Shown: piece by piece, positions 32,892 to 42,237 of the stretch
Layout of the letters: the number at the start of each line of letters is the position of its first letter
How positions within the stretch are numbered: the stretch's first letter is position 1
Assembly (NCBI RefSeq): GCF_013415125.1
Contig: NZ_JACCDE010000013.1
Location: 1 to 64,000 of the forward strand
Source of the DNA: Vreelandella glaciei
Lineage (GTDB): Bacteria; Pseudomonadota; Gammaproteobacteria; Pseudomonadales; Halomonadaceae
DNA length: 64,000 nt
Reading direction: 5' to 3'
The notes under the pieces: generated by a model
Databases searched by the model: none
The model's input: only the letters and a program-made list of their open reading frames with translations
Told to the model about the DNA's origin: nothing
Made by a program: the position numbers and the translations under genes

Positions 32892-34865
32892 CTAAAACGC
32901 GACGTTAAGGCCTAGCCAAACCCGACGGCCATCTTCCACATAGCCGTACTCGTCGTAATCGATCGCTTCGTCAAACAGGTTATAAATGCCCGCATTGAGT
33001 TGCGTCGTTTCATTAAGTTGGTAGCCAACGCCTGCATCCACAAAGGTGTAGGAAGGCGCTACGATGGCGCTTTGCGAAGGGCCGGTGTTGGGTTGGCTCT
33101 CTTCACCGCGATAAGTCACTTTTGTCCACTGGCGCAGCTTAGACGAAACCTGCCAATCCAGCGTGGCCGATACCTGGTGGCGTGGCAGTTGCGTCAGTGG
33201 CTCGCCTGCGTATTCACCGCTTTTTTGCTCGCTATCAGTGAAGGTATAGCTGGCTGTTAGCTCGACCGCCTCGCCTAGCGGCGCCGCTAAGCTTGCCTCA
33301 ACCCCTTGGGTGACGGCCTCATCGATGTTGATGCGATAAGTGGGATCACTGCCAAAATCGTTGGCCTCATCGGCACATAGACCTTCAGGGCAGGCAATGC
33401 GAGTAATTTTATCTTTGAAATCATTATGAAAGAGTGTGAGACCACCACTTAGCCCGGCATCATTGGCGTATAACAGCGCCAACTCTTTATTGAGTGAGGT
33501 TTCTGGCTCTAGATCTGGATTTCCGTAAACATCGCCACCTCGGCTAGTTTGCCCCCAGTCAGCGGTGACTTCACGTAGGTTGGGTGAACGGAAGCCCGTG
33601 GATATCCCGCCCTTTAACGTCCAATCAGGCGTCATGTTCCATACGCTGTAGAGTCGAGGACTGATGTGACTACCATAGTTCTCGGCATCATCTAGCCGCA
33701 TCCCGCCAGTGAGCGCCCAGGTGTCGGTCAACAGCCATTCGTCTTCGGCAAACAGAGCCCATTGCTGCTGCTCTACATGGGTACGGTCAGATATCTGGTT
33801 GGTTTGGTAATCGTCCAGCGACTCTTCTTCGTAACTCGCACCGAGGGTGAGCATATGTGCACCTAGCGGCATTACTAGGCTGGTTTTAGCAGTGGTATTG
33901 GTGATTTCAATTTCCCGAGATGGGTTTTCGCTGGTTTCCCGCTGGACAAAGCTTTCGCTGGTACCAAGATCAAAGCGCCCGCTATGGGTGAGCGCTACAT
34001 GGCGGTGAGTATAGTCGTTGTAGCTGTCCGTACAACCGCCACGGCAGCCTTCTGATGGCGCTGACTTACCCATTAGTGATTGCCGCTGCTGCTCGGTAAT
34101 TCCAGCTTCCGCGGTAAAGTCGTGGTTATCCGAGGCGGCAAGACTGAACCTCGCCGTAAGGCTTTGCAGGCTTTTATCTTCGTAGCCGTTAAGAATGTTG
34201 TCTTCGTCGCGCTGAGAGGTGCGCCCGTAGAGCTGCAGCCCTAACCGATCCCCTACCAGCGGGCCGCTTAGATAAAAATTGGCTTGACGGCTGTCGCCAG
34301 CGTCGCTGTCTTCTTGTAGCACCGTGTCGAGCTGCACATTACCGTGCCACGCCTGGGCGACTTTGCGAGTAATCACATTGATGACGCCGCCAATGGCATC
34401 AGAGCCATAGAGCGTCGACATGGGGCCGCGCACCACTTCAATACGCTCAATGGCCTGTAGCGGCGGCAGCCAATCCTGCTCAAACCCGGCGCTACCATTG
34501 GGCCGTGATTCACGCGAATTTTGCGGGCGACCATCCACCAATATCAGCGTGTACTGTGACGGCATGCCACGGATAGAAATGTCATGACCGTTATCTCCCG
34601 AGCCGCCACCGGTCACGATCACACCGGGCACATCACGCAGAGCATCGGTGACATTTTGATAATAGCCCCGCTCTAACTGTTCTCGCGAAATGACGCTAAT
34701 AGAGGCGGGTGCATTGGTAATCTGCTGTTCAAAGCCGGAGGCCGTCACGACCATATCATCTAGTCGTGGCGCTTCTTGTGCCAACAAGGCGCCACTGGCA
34801 AGGCTAGAAACGGCGCTGGCCAGCAGCGTGCGACGCAAACAGGGAGACATAGTAAAATCCTTCAT
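32892..34865 (-). CDS. Second TonB-dependent siderophore receptor
   Basis: This 657-residue paralogue of the receptor at 30605 has a signal peptide ending at about residue 29 (LLA/QEA) and a TonB box LDDMVVTASG. The plug has ISIRGMPSQYTLILVDGRPQ and RIEVVRGPMSTLYGSDAIGG. The last residue is Phe (LNVAF). Cys-rich CRGGC in an extracellular loop (about residues 273-277), with a further C in the next loop, is unusual for the family. Arrangement as a convergent neighbour of the first receptor suggests duplication and divergence for a related ligand. Confidence 0.92.
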   Translation of the reverse strand: MKDFTMSPCLRRTLLASAVSSLASGALLAQEAPRLDDMVVTASGFEQQITNAPASISVISREQLERGYYQNVTDALRDVPGVIVTGGGSGDNGHDISIRGMPSQYTLILVDGRPQNSRESRPNGSAGFEQDWLPPLQAIERIEVVRGPMSTLYGSDAIGGVINVITRKVAQAWHGNVQLDTVLQEDSDAGDSRQANFYLSGPLVGDRLGLQLYGRTSQRDEDNILNGYEDKSLQSLTARFSLAASDNHDFTAEAGITEQQRQSLMGKSAPSEGCRGGCTDSYNDYTHRHVALTHSGRFDLGTSESFVQRETSENPSREIEITNTTAKTSLVMPLGAHMLTLGASYEEESLDDYQTNQISDRTHVEQQQWALFAEDEWLLTDTWALTGGMRLDDAENYGSHISPRLYSVWNMTPDWTLKGGISTGFRSPNLREVTADWGQTSRGGDVYGNPDLEPETSLNKELALLYANDAGLSGGLTLFHNDFKDKITRIACPEGLCADEANDFGSDPTYRINIDEAVTQGVEASLAAPLGEAVELTASYTFTDSEQKSGEYAGEPLTQLPRHQVSATLDWQVSSKLRQWTKVTYRGEESQPNTGPSQSAIVAPSYTFVDAGVGYQLNETTQLNAGIYNLFDEAIDYDEYGYVEDGRRVWLGLNVAF

Positions 34866-34969
34866 AGTGTGTGAGCGATCGCTCTATAAATGCGAACTAT
34901 TAGCATTTATATATTTACACACTCTTTGCACAATAGGGTGAGACAGTGCGTTCAAAGAAACGGAACACA

Positions 34970-34994
34970 AATGCCTATTATTTTCATTCTCACC
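34970..34994. promoter_or_regulatory. Possible Fur box between receptor and LysR genes
   Basis: On the receptor strand the sequence is GGTGAGAATGAAAATAATAG, with the TGAGAAT half-site and an AT-rich second half. It is about 105 bases from the receptor start and 45 from the LysR start. Confidence 0.4.
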
Positions 34995-35040
34995 GAACAG
35001 TGGCACAATCAAGTCTCATCCTCTGCCCGTGGGCCTGATC

Positions 35041-35955
35041 ATGTATGACTTCGATGAACTCACTGCCTTTGCTGATGTGATGACCACGGGCAGCTTGACC
35101 CGCAGTGCGCAAAAACTTGGCTTGGCCAAGTCGACCTTGAGCCGACGCATCAGCCAATTGGAAACCCGGCTCAATCAACCCTTGCTACGGCGGCAAGCCA
35201 ACCGCTTAATACCAACCGAAGCGGGACTGCTTTTCCACAATTACTGTACCGAGCTTTTAGCGATGGCGGCCCATAGCCAGGAGGCGCTGGCTGAACTGCG
35301 CGAGGAGATCAGCGGTGAAATAACCCTTGAGGTGCATGGCGCTTTAGCCCGTAGCTGGCTAGCTAGCGCTATCGATGCGTTTTTAAATCGACATCCAAAG
35401 GTAGAGCTAACGCTTCAAACCCGTGAAATGCCACCGACGAAAATGCACAGCAACAGTGTGCATGTGTGGCTAGGGCCAACCCATGAGTGTGGGCTGAATC
35501 AGGAACGGCTGGGGTATTTAACCCGCGGGTTATATGCAAGCCCTCGCTATTTAGAGACCGCTGGGATGCCTAAGCACCCCGATGAGCTTACTCAGCATGC
35601 GTGGATCGACCTGTTGGGCTCGGCCTCGAATGGGCTGCTGCTGTCTCATTCTGAACATGGCGATTACACGTTTGATCCGCCCCGCTCGCGGCTGCGTGTG
35701 GACCTTACCGCTCTGCATATTGATGCCATCGCTCGTAGTCAGGGCATCGGCCTGCTCGCTCACTGGTTAACCGCAAAGCGGGAGCAGCATCATCCCGGCG
35801 AGTTGATTAACTGCCTACCCGGTTGGGAGCCAGTCCCCCTACCGATCACGCTGCTGTACGCTTATGGCCATCAATCCCGACGCACCCACGCGCTATTGGA
35901 GTTTTTACGTAGCCAAGTGCCCGCCCAATGGCGTACCTCAACCGCTACTGTTTAG
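35041..35955 (+). CDS. LysR-family transcriptional regulator
   Basis: This 304-residue regulator has an N-terminal winged HTH (residues about 1-60: DELTAFADVMTTGSLTRSAQ, KLGLAKSTLSRRISQLE). A periplasmic-binding-like effector domain starts near 90 (GEITLEVHGALARSWLAS). A GTG at 35029 is an alternative start; neither has a strong ribosome-binding site. It is divergent from the second receptor gene and upstream of an AEC transporter, which it may control. The effector is unknown. Confidence 0.88.
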   Translation: MYDFDELTAFADVMTTGSLTRSAQKLGLAKSTLSRRISQLETRLNQPLLRRQANRLIPTEAGLLFHNYCTELLAMAAHSQEALAELREEISGEITLEVHGALARSWLASAIDAFLNRHPKVELTLQTREMPPTKMHSNSVHVWLGPTHECGLNQERLGYLTRGLYASPRYLETAGMPKHPDELTQHAWIDLLGSASNGLLLSHSEHGDYTFDPPRSRLRVDLTALHIDAIARSQGIGLLAHWLTAKREQHHPGELINCLPGWEPVPLPITLLYAYGHQSRRTHALLEFLRSQVPAQWRTSTATV

Positions 35956-36040
35956 GGTAATTCGAGTGTTTACCTTGCCAGCTAGCCCGCTCATTAACGA
36001 CAATAGGCTGCTAACAAACCGCTGATTGCCAAGGAAAGTA

Positions 36041-36916
36041 ATGCTTGCCGAACTTTTTGCCGTTATGGCGCCCGTGCTTGCCGGGGCAGGACTTGGCTTT
36101 TTATGGATCCGCTTAGGCCATCCCTACCCGGTCGACTTCATCACGCGGCTAGTATTTAACATCGGCACCCCTTCGCTGGTATTGGCATCCCTGGCGGGTG
36201 CCGACATTGATGCAGCCACCTTTGGCCAAACGATGCTTGCCGCCGCGTTGGTGATTCTTACCATGGGGGGCGCGACCTTTTTGGTGGCAAAACTGTTGCG
36301 GCGCAGCTGGCGGGTATTGCTGGCACCGATGATGTATCCCAATACCGGCAATATGGGCTTACCCGTGGTGCTTTACGCGTTTGGGAGTGCGGGGTTTGCC
36401 TACGGCATCACGGTCATGGTCACCGTATCGCTATTTCAGTTTACCTTAGGCGCTGCGCTTAACAGCCAAGGCAATCCGCTCAAAACCCTCGTTAAAACAC
36501 CGACCGTTTACGCCATTCTTATTTCTATGGCGCTGTTACTGACCGGTACCTCGCTACCGCCTTGGTTGGCGAACACAGTAGATTTAATGTCTGGGTTCAC
36601 GGTACCACTAATGTTGATTACTCTCGGCGTATCACTGGCCAGTATTCAGGTTAAAAACCTGCGCTCGGGGCTGGGGTTTAGCTTGGTGCGCATCCCTCTC
36701 GCCGCCTTGGCGGCTTGGTTTATTGCGGGCTGGGTGGGCCTCCCACCCTTGGCACAAAGCATTTTAGTGGTACAGATGTGTATGCCCGTGGCGGTATTTA
36801 ACTATTTATTTGCGCAACGCGCTCAGCGCGAACCTGTCTATGTTGCCAGCCTGGTGTTCTGCTCAACGCTGCTAGCGTTGGTTTATATACCGGTGCTACT
36901 CGCCATACTCATGTAA
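36041..36916 (+). CDS. AEC-family transporter
   Basis: This is a 291-residue permease of the auxin efflux carrier/malonate-type family. The ATG at 36041 is preceded by AAGGA six bases upstream; the frame also opens at TTG 36026. About ten hydrophobic helices are visible in two halves. Typical motifs are FNIGTPSLVLASL near residue 40, YPNTGNMGLPVVLYAFG near 100-116 and VQMCMPVAVFNYLFA near 245. The substrate is likely an organic acid but is not determinable. Confidence 0.85.
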   Translation: MLAELFAVMAPVLAGAGLGFLWIRLGHPYPVDFITRLVFNIGTPSLVLASLAGADIDAATFGQTMLAAALVILTMGGATFLVAKLLRRSWRVLLAPMMYPNTGNMGLPVVLYAFGSAGFAYGITVMVTVSLFQFTLGAALNSQGNPLKTLVKTPTVYAILISMALLLTGTSLPPWLANTVDLMSGFTVPLMLITLGVSLASIQVKNLRSGLGFSLVRIPLAALAAWFIAGWVGLPPLAQSILVVQMCMPVAVFNYLFAQRAQREPVYVASLVFCSTLLALVYIPVLLAILM

Positions 36917-37046
36917 GCCCGATTTTATCAATAACGCCGTTTAAGCACTCTTAGCGGAACCCCGACGTGAGTGAAGAGTCACTGCTAGACTGTTATTAAT
37001 AACGGGTACTAATGATAACGGGCACTAACATCACAGAGGGCACGCT

Positions 37047-38243
37047 ATGCACTATGCCAATAAGAGTCACTCTACCCGCCACTGGTTGGCGCCGGGGATT
37101 CGAGTAGCGGTGATTAGCGGGGCAATACTGGCGGCTACGATGAGCAACGCGAACGCAGAAGTGATTCAGACGTCGCTTGAAACCGAGCATTTAACCCTTT
37201 CTATTGAGCGTATCGCCGAGGGTTTTGAACACCCCTGGGCGATTGCATTTTTACCCGATGGCCGCTCGCTAGTCAGTGAACGCAGCGGGCAACTGACGCT
37301 TGTTGACCCCGAAAGTGGCGAAACACGCTCCCTGGAAGGTATGCCAGACGTCAGCACTCAGGGCCAAGGCGGCCTGTTAGATATCGTTTTGCACCCTGAT
37401 TTCAAAGGGGGCAATGGCGCGGGTGACAACGACTGGATTTATTTCACCTGGAGCAAGCCCGATGACAATAACACGCGCTCGGCGCTATCACGCGTACAAT
37501 GGCTGGGCGACGAACTGGGTGAGGTAGAACACTTATTTGAACAGGATCGCGCCTCTGGGCCTGGCCGCCATTATGGCTCGCGACTCGCTTGGCTACCTGA
37601 TGGTACGCTGCTAATGAGCATTGGCGACCGCGGTAGCGAGCCGCCTCGCGCCCAAGCTAGCGATGACCACGCTGGCTCAACATTGCGCCTTACCGCCACC
37701 GGCGGCGTGCCTGATGACAACCCCTTTGTAGACGACGACGCCACACTGGACGAAATTTATACCATGGGTAACCGTAATATTCAGGGCATGACCGTGATGA
37801 GTAACGGCCAAGCTTGGGTGTCCGAACACGGCCCGCGAACCGGCGACGAGCTTAACCATATCGAAGCAGGCAATAACTATGGCTGGCCGGACGTTAGTCA
37901 GGGCAATGACTACGCCACCAATGAACCGATTGGCGAAGACTCGCTGCCCGGCATGGTGAACCCGGTATATGTGTTTGAAGGACGCTTTGCACCCGCCGGG
38001 CTTGCAGAAGTGACTAGCGACGCGTTTGGCGAGTGGAAAGGTAATTTATTGGCTGGCGGTCTCGGCAGTGAAAAGCTACTTCGCTTGCGCTTAGAGAATG
38101 GTAACGTAGCCGAAGAGGAGCTGATTCTTAATGGTGACATTGGTCGTATTCGTGATGTTCGCCAAGGCCCGGACGATGCTATCTATCTGCTTACCGATGC
38201 CCCTCAGGGTGGCCTTTATCGCTTGGTGCCAACGAATCAGTAA
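37047..38243 (+). CDS. PQQ-dependent sugar dehydrogenase (soluble aldose type)
   Basis: This 398-residue periplasmic protein has a signal peptide ending at about residue 37 (NANA/EV). It has a six-bladed beta-propeller of the soluble glucose/aldose dehydrogenase family: GFEHPWAIAFLPDGRSLVSE, VLHPDFKGG, SRLAWLPDGTLLMSIGDRG, YTMGNRNIQGM, EHGPRTGDELNHIEAG and NYGWPDVSQG. The conserved His in HPDF, the GNRN motif and EHGPRGGD-type calcium/PQQ region are present. It would oxidise aldoses with PQQ and pass electrons to a periplasmic acceptor. It stands alone, with a GAGGG site before the ATG. Confidence 0.9.
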   Translation: MHYANKSHSTRHWLAPGIRVAVISGAILAATMSNANAEVIQTSLETEHLTLSIERIAEGFEHPWAIAFLPDGRSLVSERSGQLTLVDPESGETRSLEGMPDVSTQGQGGLLDIVLHPDFKGGNGAGDNDWIYFTWSKPDDNNTRSALSRVQWLGDELGEVEHLFEQDRASGPGRHYGSRLAWLPDGTLLMSIGDRGSEPPRAQASDDHAGSTLRLTATGGVPDDNPFVDDDATLDEIYTMGNRNIQGMTVMSNGQAWVSEHGPRTGDELNHIEAGNNYGWPDVSQGNDYATNEPIGEDSLPGMVNPVYVFEGRFAPAGLAEVTSDAFGEWKGNLLAGGLGSEKLLRLRLENGNVAEEELILNGDIGRIRDVRQGPDDAIYLLTDAPQGGLYRLVPTNQ

Positions 38244-38295
38244 CGCCTCACGCACTTGCAGATATTAAATGTATTAACACCATTATGAGCACCGC

Positions 38296-39741
38296 ATGCG
38301 ACTACGCAATTTAATAATTTTAACGGTAATTGTGCCGCTTTTCGTCGTCCTAGTGGTGTTTAGCTTAGTCGCCATTAAATCGCTTGAGGATAACGTACGC
38401 TCAAAGCTACAAACGGAAGTAGAGATTATTACCCGCACGCTGAGCTCTTCGCTGAGTTACGCGGTCACGCCGGACAGCAGCACCCCGCTCGAAGAAGCGC
38501 TACAATCGGCGTTTTCGTTCCACCGCATTTATGGCGCCTATGTATTCGATACCGACGGGCGCGACATTTACGGTCTAGGCCTTGGCAAAGACATTTTCAG
38601 CCGGGAAGAAATTCAGCAAGTCATTGAGCGCGATGATTTATATAGCAACTATCGACAGCACGATGGCTGGAATTACTACTCTGCGCTGACACCCCTGCGC
38701 TCACAAGATGGCACTGTGTATGGCGTGCTGCAGGTTAACCGACTCAATACCGGCATTGAGAGCTATACTGGCTTTATCAGCATTGTGGCCGTGTTGGTCT
38801 TTGTGGTCGGCGCTGCAGGGATTGTATTTAGTATCTGGTGGGGGTTTCGCCGCCATATCGAGCGCCCGCTTAATCGACTGCTGCACGTAATGTTGCTGGT
38901 GGAAGATGGTGACCGCAGCCAGCGCGCCACCGAAGACGGCCCTACCGAATATCGCCACCTCGCCTCTGGGTTAAATGGCATGCTGGACGCGATGGCAGAG
39001 AAAGACCAAGAAATCGAAGACCGCCAGCGGCGTGAAATAGAGCTTGAAAAGCGTCTACGCAAATCGAAAAAACTAGCCGAACTAGGCGTTCTTGCAGCGG
39101 GGGTTGCCCACGAAATAGGTGCACCGCTAACGGTAATCAATGGCCAAGCTCAACGCCTGGCTCGCCGCGATGTGATTGGTGATGACGAACGCGCAAGGCT
39201 AGGCCGCATTCGCGGCGAAGTGGAACGCATCGTCGAAATTGTGCGTCAATTGATGGAATTAGGCCGTCAACATAACGTAGAGAAAGGCGAGTTAGCACTC
39301 GACCAGCTTATTATAAGTGCCAGCGATTTGGTTGAAGAGGAGCTTGAACCACGCAACATTCGTCTAGACATTGAATTACCGTCACCGATACCCAACTTAA
39401 TCGCTAATGGTCAGCAGCTTATTCAGGTGCTGACCAATTTACTCAGAAATGCGGCGCAAGCGCCCGAAGTAAGCCGCATCAGGGTTCGAGCCCAACAGCA
39501 AGAACATGAATTAATACTGTGGGTAGAAGATGATGGCCCGGGCATACCCGACTCCCATCATCATAAAGTGTTCGATCCATTTTTTACCACCAAACCCGTC
39601 GGCCAAGGCAGTGGTTTGGGGCTCTCTATGGTACATCGCATTATTAACGACCACGGCGGCACGATCGGCGTGTTTGACAGCGTCCTTGGTGGCGCTGGTT
39701 TTGAAATTACACTACCCCTTAGTGAAACCGTATCCGCGTGA
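38296..39741 (+). CDS. Membrane sensor histidine kinase (NtrB/ZraS-like)
   Basis: This is a 481-residue kinase with a first membrane helix at about 7-27, a periplasmic sensor region 28-157 and a second helix at about 158-182. A HAMP linker then leads to HisKA with phospho-acceptor H272 in VAHEIGAPLT. The ATPase domain carries N box NLLRNAAQA, G1 DDGPGIPD and G2 GQGSGLGLSM. It acts with the sigma54-dependent regulator encoded next. The signal is unknown; the sensor contains DTDGRDIYGLGLGKD and LTPLRSQDGTVYGVLQV, a PAS/dCACHE-like pattern. Confidence 0.92.
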   Translation: MRLRNLIILTVIVPLFVVLVVFSLVAIKSLEDNVRSKLQTEVEIITRTLSSSLSYAVTPDSSTPLEEALQSAFSFHRIYGAYVFDTDGRDIYGLGLGKDIFSREEIQQVIERDDLYSNYRQHDGWNYYSALTPLRSQDGTVYGVLQVNRLNTGIESYTGFISIVAVLVFVVGAAGIVFSIWWGFRRHIERPLNRLLHVMLLVEDGDRSQRATEDGPTEYRHLASGLNGMLDAMAEKDQEIEDRQRREIELEKRLRKSKKLAELGVLAAGVAHEIGAPLTVINGQAQRLARRDVIGDDERARLGRIRGEVERIVEIVRQLMELGRQHNVEKGELALDQLIISASDLVEEELEPRNIRLDIELPSPIPNLIANGQQLIQVLTNLLRNAAQAPEVSRIRVRAQQQEHELILWVEDDGPGIPDSHHHKVFDPFFTTKPVGQGSGLGLSMVHRIINDHGGTIGVFDSVLGGAGFEITLPLSETVSA

Positions 39742-39752
39742 GGACAACGTTT

Positions 39753-41153
39753 GTGACCCATCAGGAACACCTTTTACCTTTATTGGTGGTGGAAGATGAC
39801 GCCGCTATACGTGAGTTATTAGAGGAAGAACTGCAGGATGCAGGCTATACCACGCTGGGTGTCCCTAGCGCTGAAGAAGCTATTGCCTTATTGAGCCACA
39901 CCACCGTCTCGCTGGTAATCACCGACGTACGTTTGCCGGGTATGACAGGCATACAGTTACTTCAGCAACTCCGCCAAACGGGCAGTGAGTTGGGCATTAT
40001 CGTGATTACCGCCTTTGGTACCATTGATCAGGCGGTCGAGGCATTAAAACTCGGGGCTGACGATTTTTTAACCAAACCACTCGATTTGGATGCTATTCGG
40101 GAGGCCGTTTTTCGTGTGCTTGAACGGCAGCGTTTAGCCGTTTCTCATGATTCAGAGATCAGTCACTTCCACGGCATTGTGGGTAAAAGTCAGGTCATGC
40201 AGGCGCTGTTTCATGATGCCTCCCGCCTTGCCAAGAGCGACGCTCCCATCCTGATATTAGGTGAAAGCGGCACGGGTAAAGAGCTACTTGCTCGCGCCAT
40301 TCATCAGGAAAGCCCGCGTGACGACCAACCCTTCGTACCGGTTAACTGCGCGAGCATTCCCGCCGACTTGATGGAAAGTGAGTTCTTTGGCCATGTAAAA
40401 GGCGCTTTTACCGGCGCTAGCGAAGCGCGCAAAGGACTATTTCAAAGCGCCCAGGGCGGCAGCCTGTTCTTAGATGAAATTGGTGAAATGCCGATTAATC
40501 TGCAGGCTAAATTATTGCGTGCCCTTCAGGAGAAAACCGTGCGCCCAGTGGGTGGCGAGCGCGAAGAGCCGGTGGATGTGCGCATCATCGCTGCGACCCA
40601 TCGCAATCTAGAAAAAGAGATAGAACAAGGTAACTTCCGTAGCGACCTTTTTTACCGGTTGGAAACTTTTTCACTGCGCATTCCGCCGCTGCGTGAACGC
40701 GACACCGATATCGAGCATCTTGTTTTTGCCCTTATCGATAAGCACTCTGAGGCACAGGGCAAGCAGATTGAGCAAATCGAACCCGAAGCACTCAATAGTT
40801 TGCTTAATTACGCCTACCCCGGCAACGTTCGCGAATTGGAAAACGCCATTATGCGCGGCGTTACGCTGAGCGAAGATGGCTCGCTAAGCCACAAGGATTT
40901 ACCCGAGCGCCTGCGGGAAAAATCAACGGTTGAAACCGGCACGCCTATAGTGCCTTCCGTCAGTGGCGAACTGCTCGCGGGAGGCCAACTGCCAGTACCG
41001 CCGCCGATTCGCTGGCCCAGCTTGGAAGAAGTCGAAAAACGCTATATTAACAAAGTCTTGGAAGCCACAGGGGGCAATAAGCGGCGCACGGCAGAGGTGC
41101 TGGGCATCGCGCGCAGAACACTCTACCGCCGCCTTGAAGATAATGAAGAGTAA
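39753..41153 (+). CDS. Sigma54-dependent response regulator (NtrC family)
   Basis: This has 466 residues from the GTG at 39753, chosen because GAGGA lies eleven bases upstream; a GTG at 39738 overlapping the kinase stop is also open. The receiver domain has phospho-acceptor D58 (ITDVRLPG), the AAA+ domain has Walker A GESGTGKE (170-177) and the sigma54 contact loop GAFTGA (217-222). The Fis-type HTH ends GNKRRTAEVLGIARRTLYRR. It activates sigma54 promoters after phosphorylation by the upstream kinase; the regulon is not visible here. Confidence 0.93.
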   Translation: MTHQEHLLPLLVVEDDAAIRELLEEELQDAGYTTLGVPSAEEAIALLSHTTVSLVITDVRLPGMTGIQLLQQLRQTGSELGIIVITAFGTIDQAVEALKLGADDFLTKPLDLDAIREAVFRVLERQRLAVSHDSEISHFHGIVGKSQVMQALFHDASRLAKSDAPILILGESGTGKELLARAIHQESPRDDQPFVPVNCASIPADLMESEFFGHVKGAFTGASEARKGLFQSAQGGSLFLDEIGEMPINLQAKLLRALQEKTVRPVGGEREEPVDVRIIAATHRNLEKEIEQGNFRSDLFYRLETFSLRIPPLRERDTDIEHLVFALIDKHSEAQGKQIEQIEPEALNSLLNYAYPGNVRELENAIMRGVTLSEDGSLSHKDLPERLREKSTVETGTPIVPSVSGELLAGGQLPVPPPIRWPSLEEVEKRYINKVLEATGGNKRRTAEVLGIARRTLYRRLEDNEE

Positions 41154-41187
41154 TTGACGCGACCCTGCTAGCTGATTAAACAGGATT

Positions 41188-41212
41188 AAAAAAACCCCCG
41201 CGGGCGCGGGGG
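41188..41212 (-). terminator. Rho-independent terminator downstream of the acidic lipoprotein gene
   Basis: On the minus strand CCCCCGCG, CC, CGCGGGGG, then TTTTTTT. It also lies just after the convergent response-regulator gene. Confidence 0.85.
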
Positions 41213-41315
41213 CGAAAAGGATGGCAAACCGTTTGGAGCAGCCGCAGGGAACAGACAGCTGATGCGATTTACCATCGTAGGGAGCGGTACACTAACAATT
41301 AATAATGACTAGCTA

Positions 41316-41819
41316 TCACTGATTACTGGTTTCCTCATCATCGTCATCTGGGGTGGCATCTGAATCTTCACTGTCTCCCGGCATCGGGTCAGTGCCTTCA
41401 CCGAAACCCGCTGCATCTTCTTCGGGGTCCATTGTTCCCGTGGCGGGTTCATCCATTGTATCTTCAGGCATGTTCTCTTCTGACATGCTCTCTTCTGACA
41501 TGCTCTCTTCAGACATAGGCGCTTCAGATTCAGCGCCTGTACTTTGCGTCATAGACCCTTCTGAACCTGAATTCTCTTCAAGACCTGGATCCTGCTCCAT
41601 TGCAGCAGGCTCTTCACTCATACTCGGCTCAGGCTCAGGCTCAGCGGTAGGGTCTTGCTCCAACGGAGAAGGCTCTTCCGTGGGTGTCGCCGGTTCTTCA
41701 TTATCACCGCAACCAGCCAATACGATGACACTTGCTGCGGTTGCCATCATGCACAGCGTTAACCAACGTGGGCGCTTGGTAGCTTGCTGACTTTCAATTT
41801 GGTCATGTTGATTATCCAT
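41316..41819 (-). CDS. Very acidic, repeat-containing lipoprotein
   Basis: This has 167 residues from the ATG at 41819, which has GGAGG nine bases upstream. The N-terminus is basic, followed by a hydrophobic segment (LTLCMMATAASVIVLAGC) whose final Cys (about 37) is a lipobox. The mature part is almost entirely Glu, Asp, Pro, Ser, Thr and Met, with tandem MSEES units and EEPxxxEQDP motifs; it has no predicted fold. It is probably tethered to the envelope of a halophile. The function is unknown. Confidence 0.75.
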   Translation of the reverse strand: MDNQHDQIESQQATKRPRWLTLCMMATAASVIVLAGCGDNEEPATPTEEPSPLEQDPTAEPEPEPSMSEEPAAMEQDPGLEENSGSEGSMTQSTGAESEAPMSEESMSEESMSEENMPEDTMDEPATGTMDPEEDAAGFGEGTDPMPGDSEDSDATPDDDDEETSNQ

Positions 41820-42237
41820 AATACCCACCTCCATTGATGAGACCGTTAATCTCTACTCTGCAACATGCAATTAATAAAACGTTTACTTGGTTAAATGAAA
41901 ATTTGTCTTATACAAATTGTGACACGCTTATTAAGCACATTCATTTAATGTGCCAACTTCCGCATAAATAAAACAAACACTTTAAAATCATAAATTTAAA
42001 TAATAATAAATATCAGCATCGACAGCAGCTACTCGAAATCAGGTGGGTAAAAAATGACACATGTAGCGTTAATTGCCCCGTTGAGCGAGCCGTTGTGACA
42101 CACAGGCCCTACCTATGTATAATAATTATTAATAAATTAACCAACACAAGTTATCTTTTCTTTTATGAATGACGTTGTGCCGCGGCTAACGCTGCCATCA
42201 ATGCACATTCATTCTGCTCAACAAAAAGGCACCGCCG
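41820..42237. other. AT-rich divergent promoter region upstream of proV
   Basis: About 400 bases with no gene. The centre (41950-42030) is strongly AT-rich (AAATAATAATAAATATC). It separates the lipoprotein gene from proVWX, so both promoters probably lie here. No specific -35/-10 pair is claimed. Confidence 0.45.
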
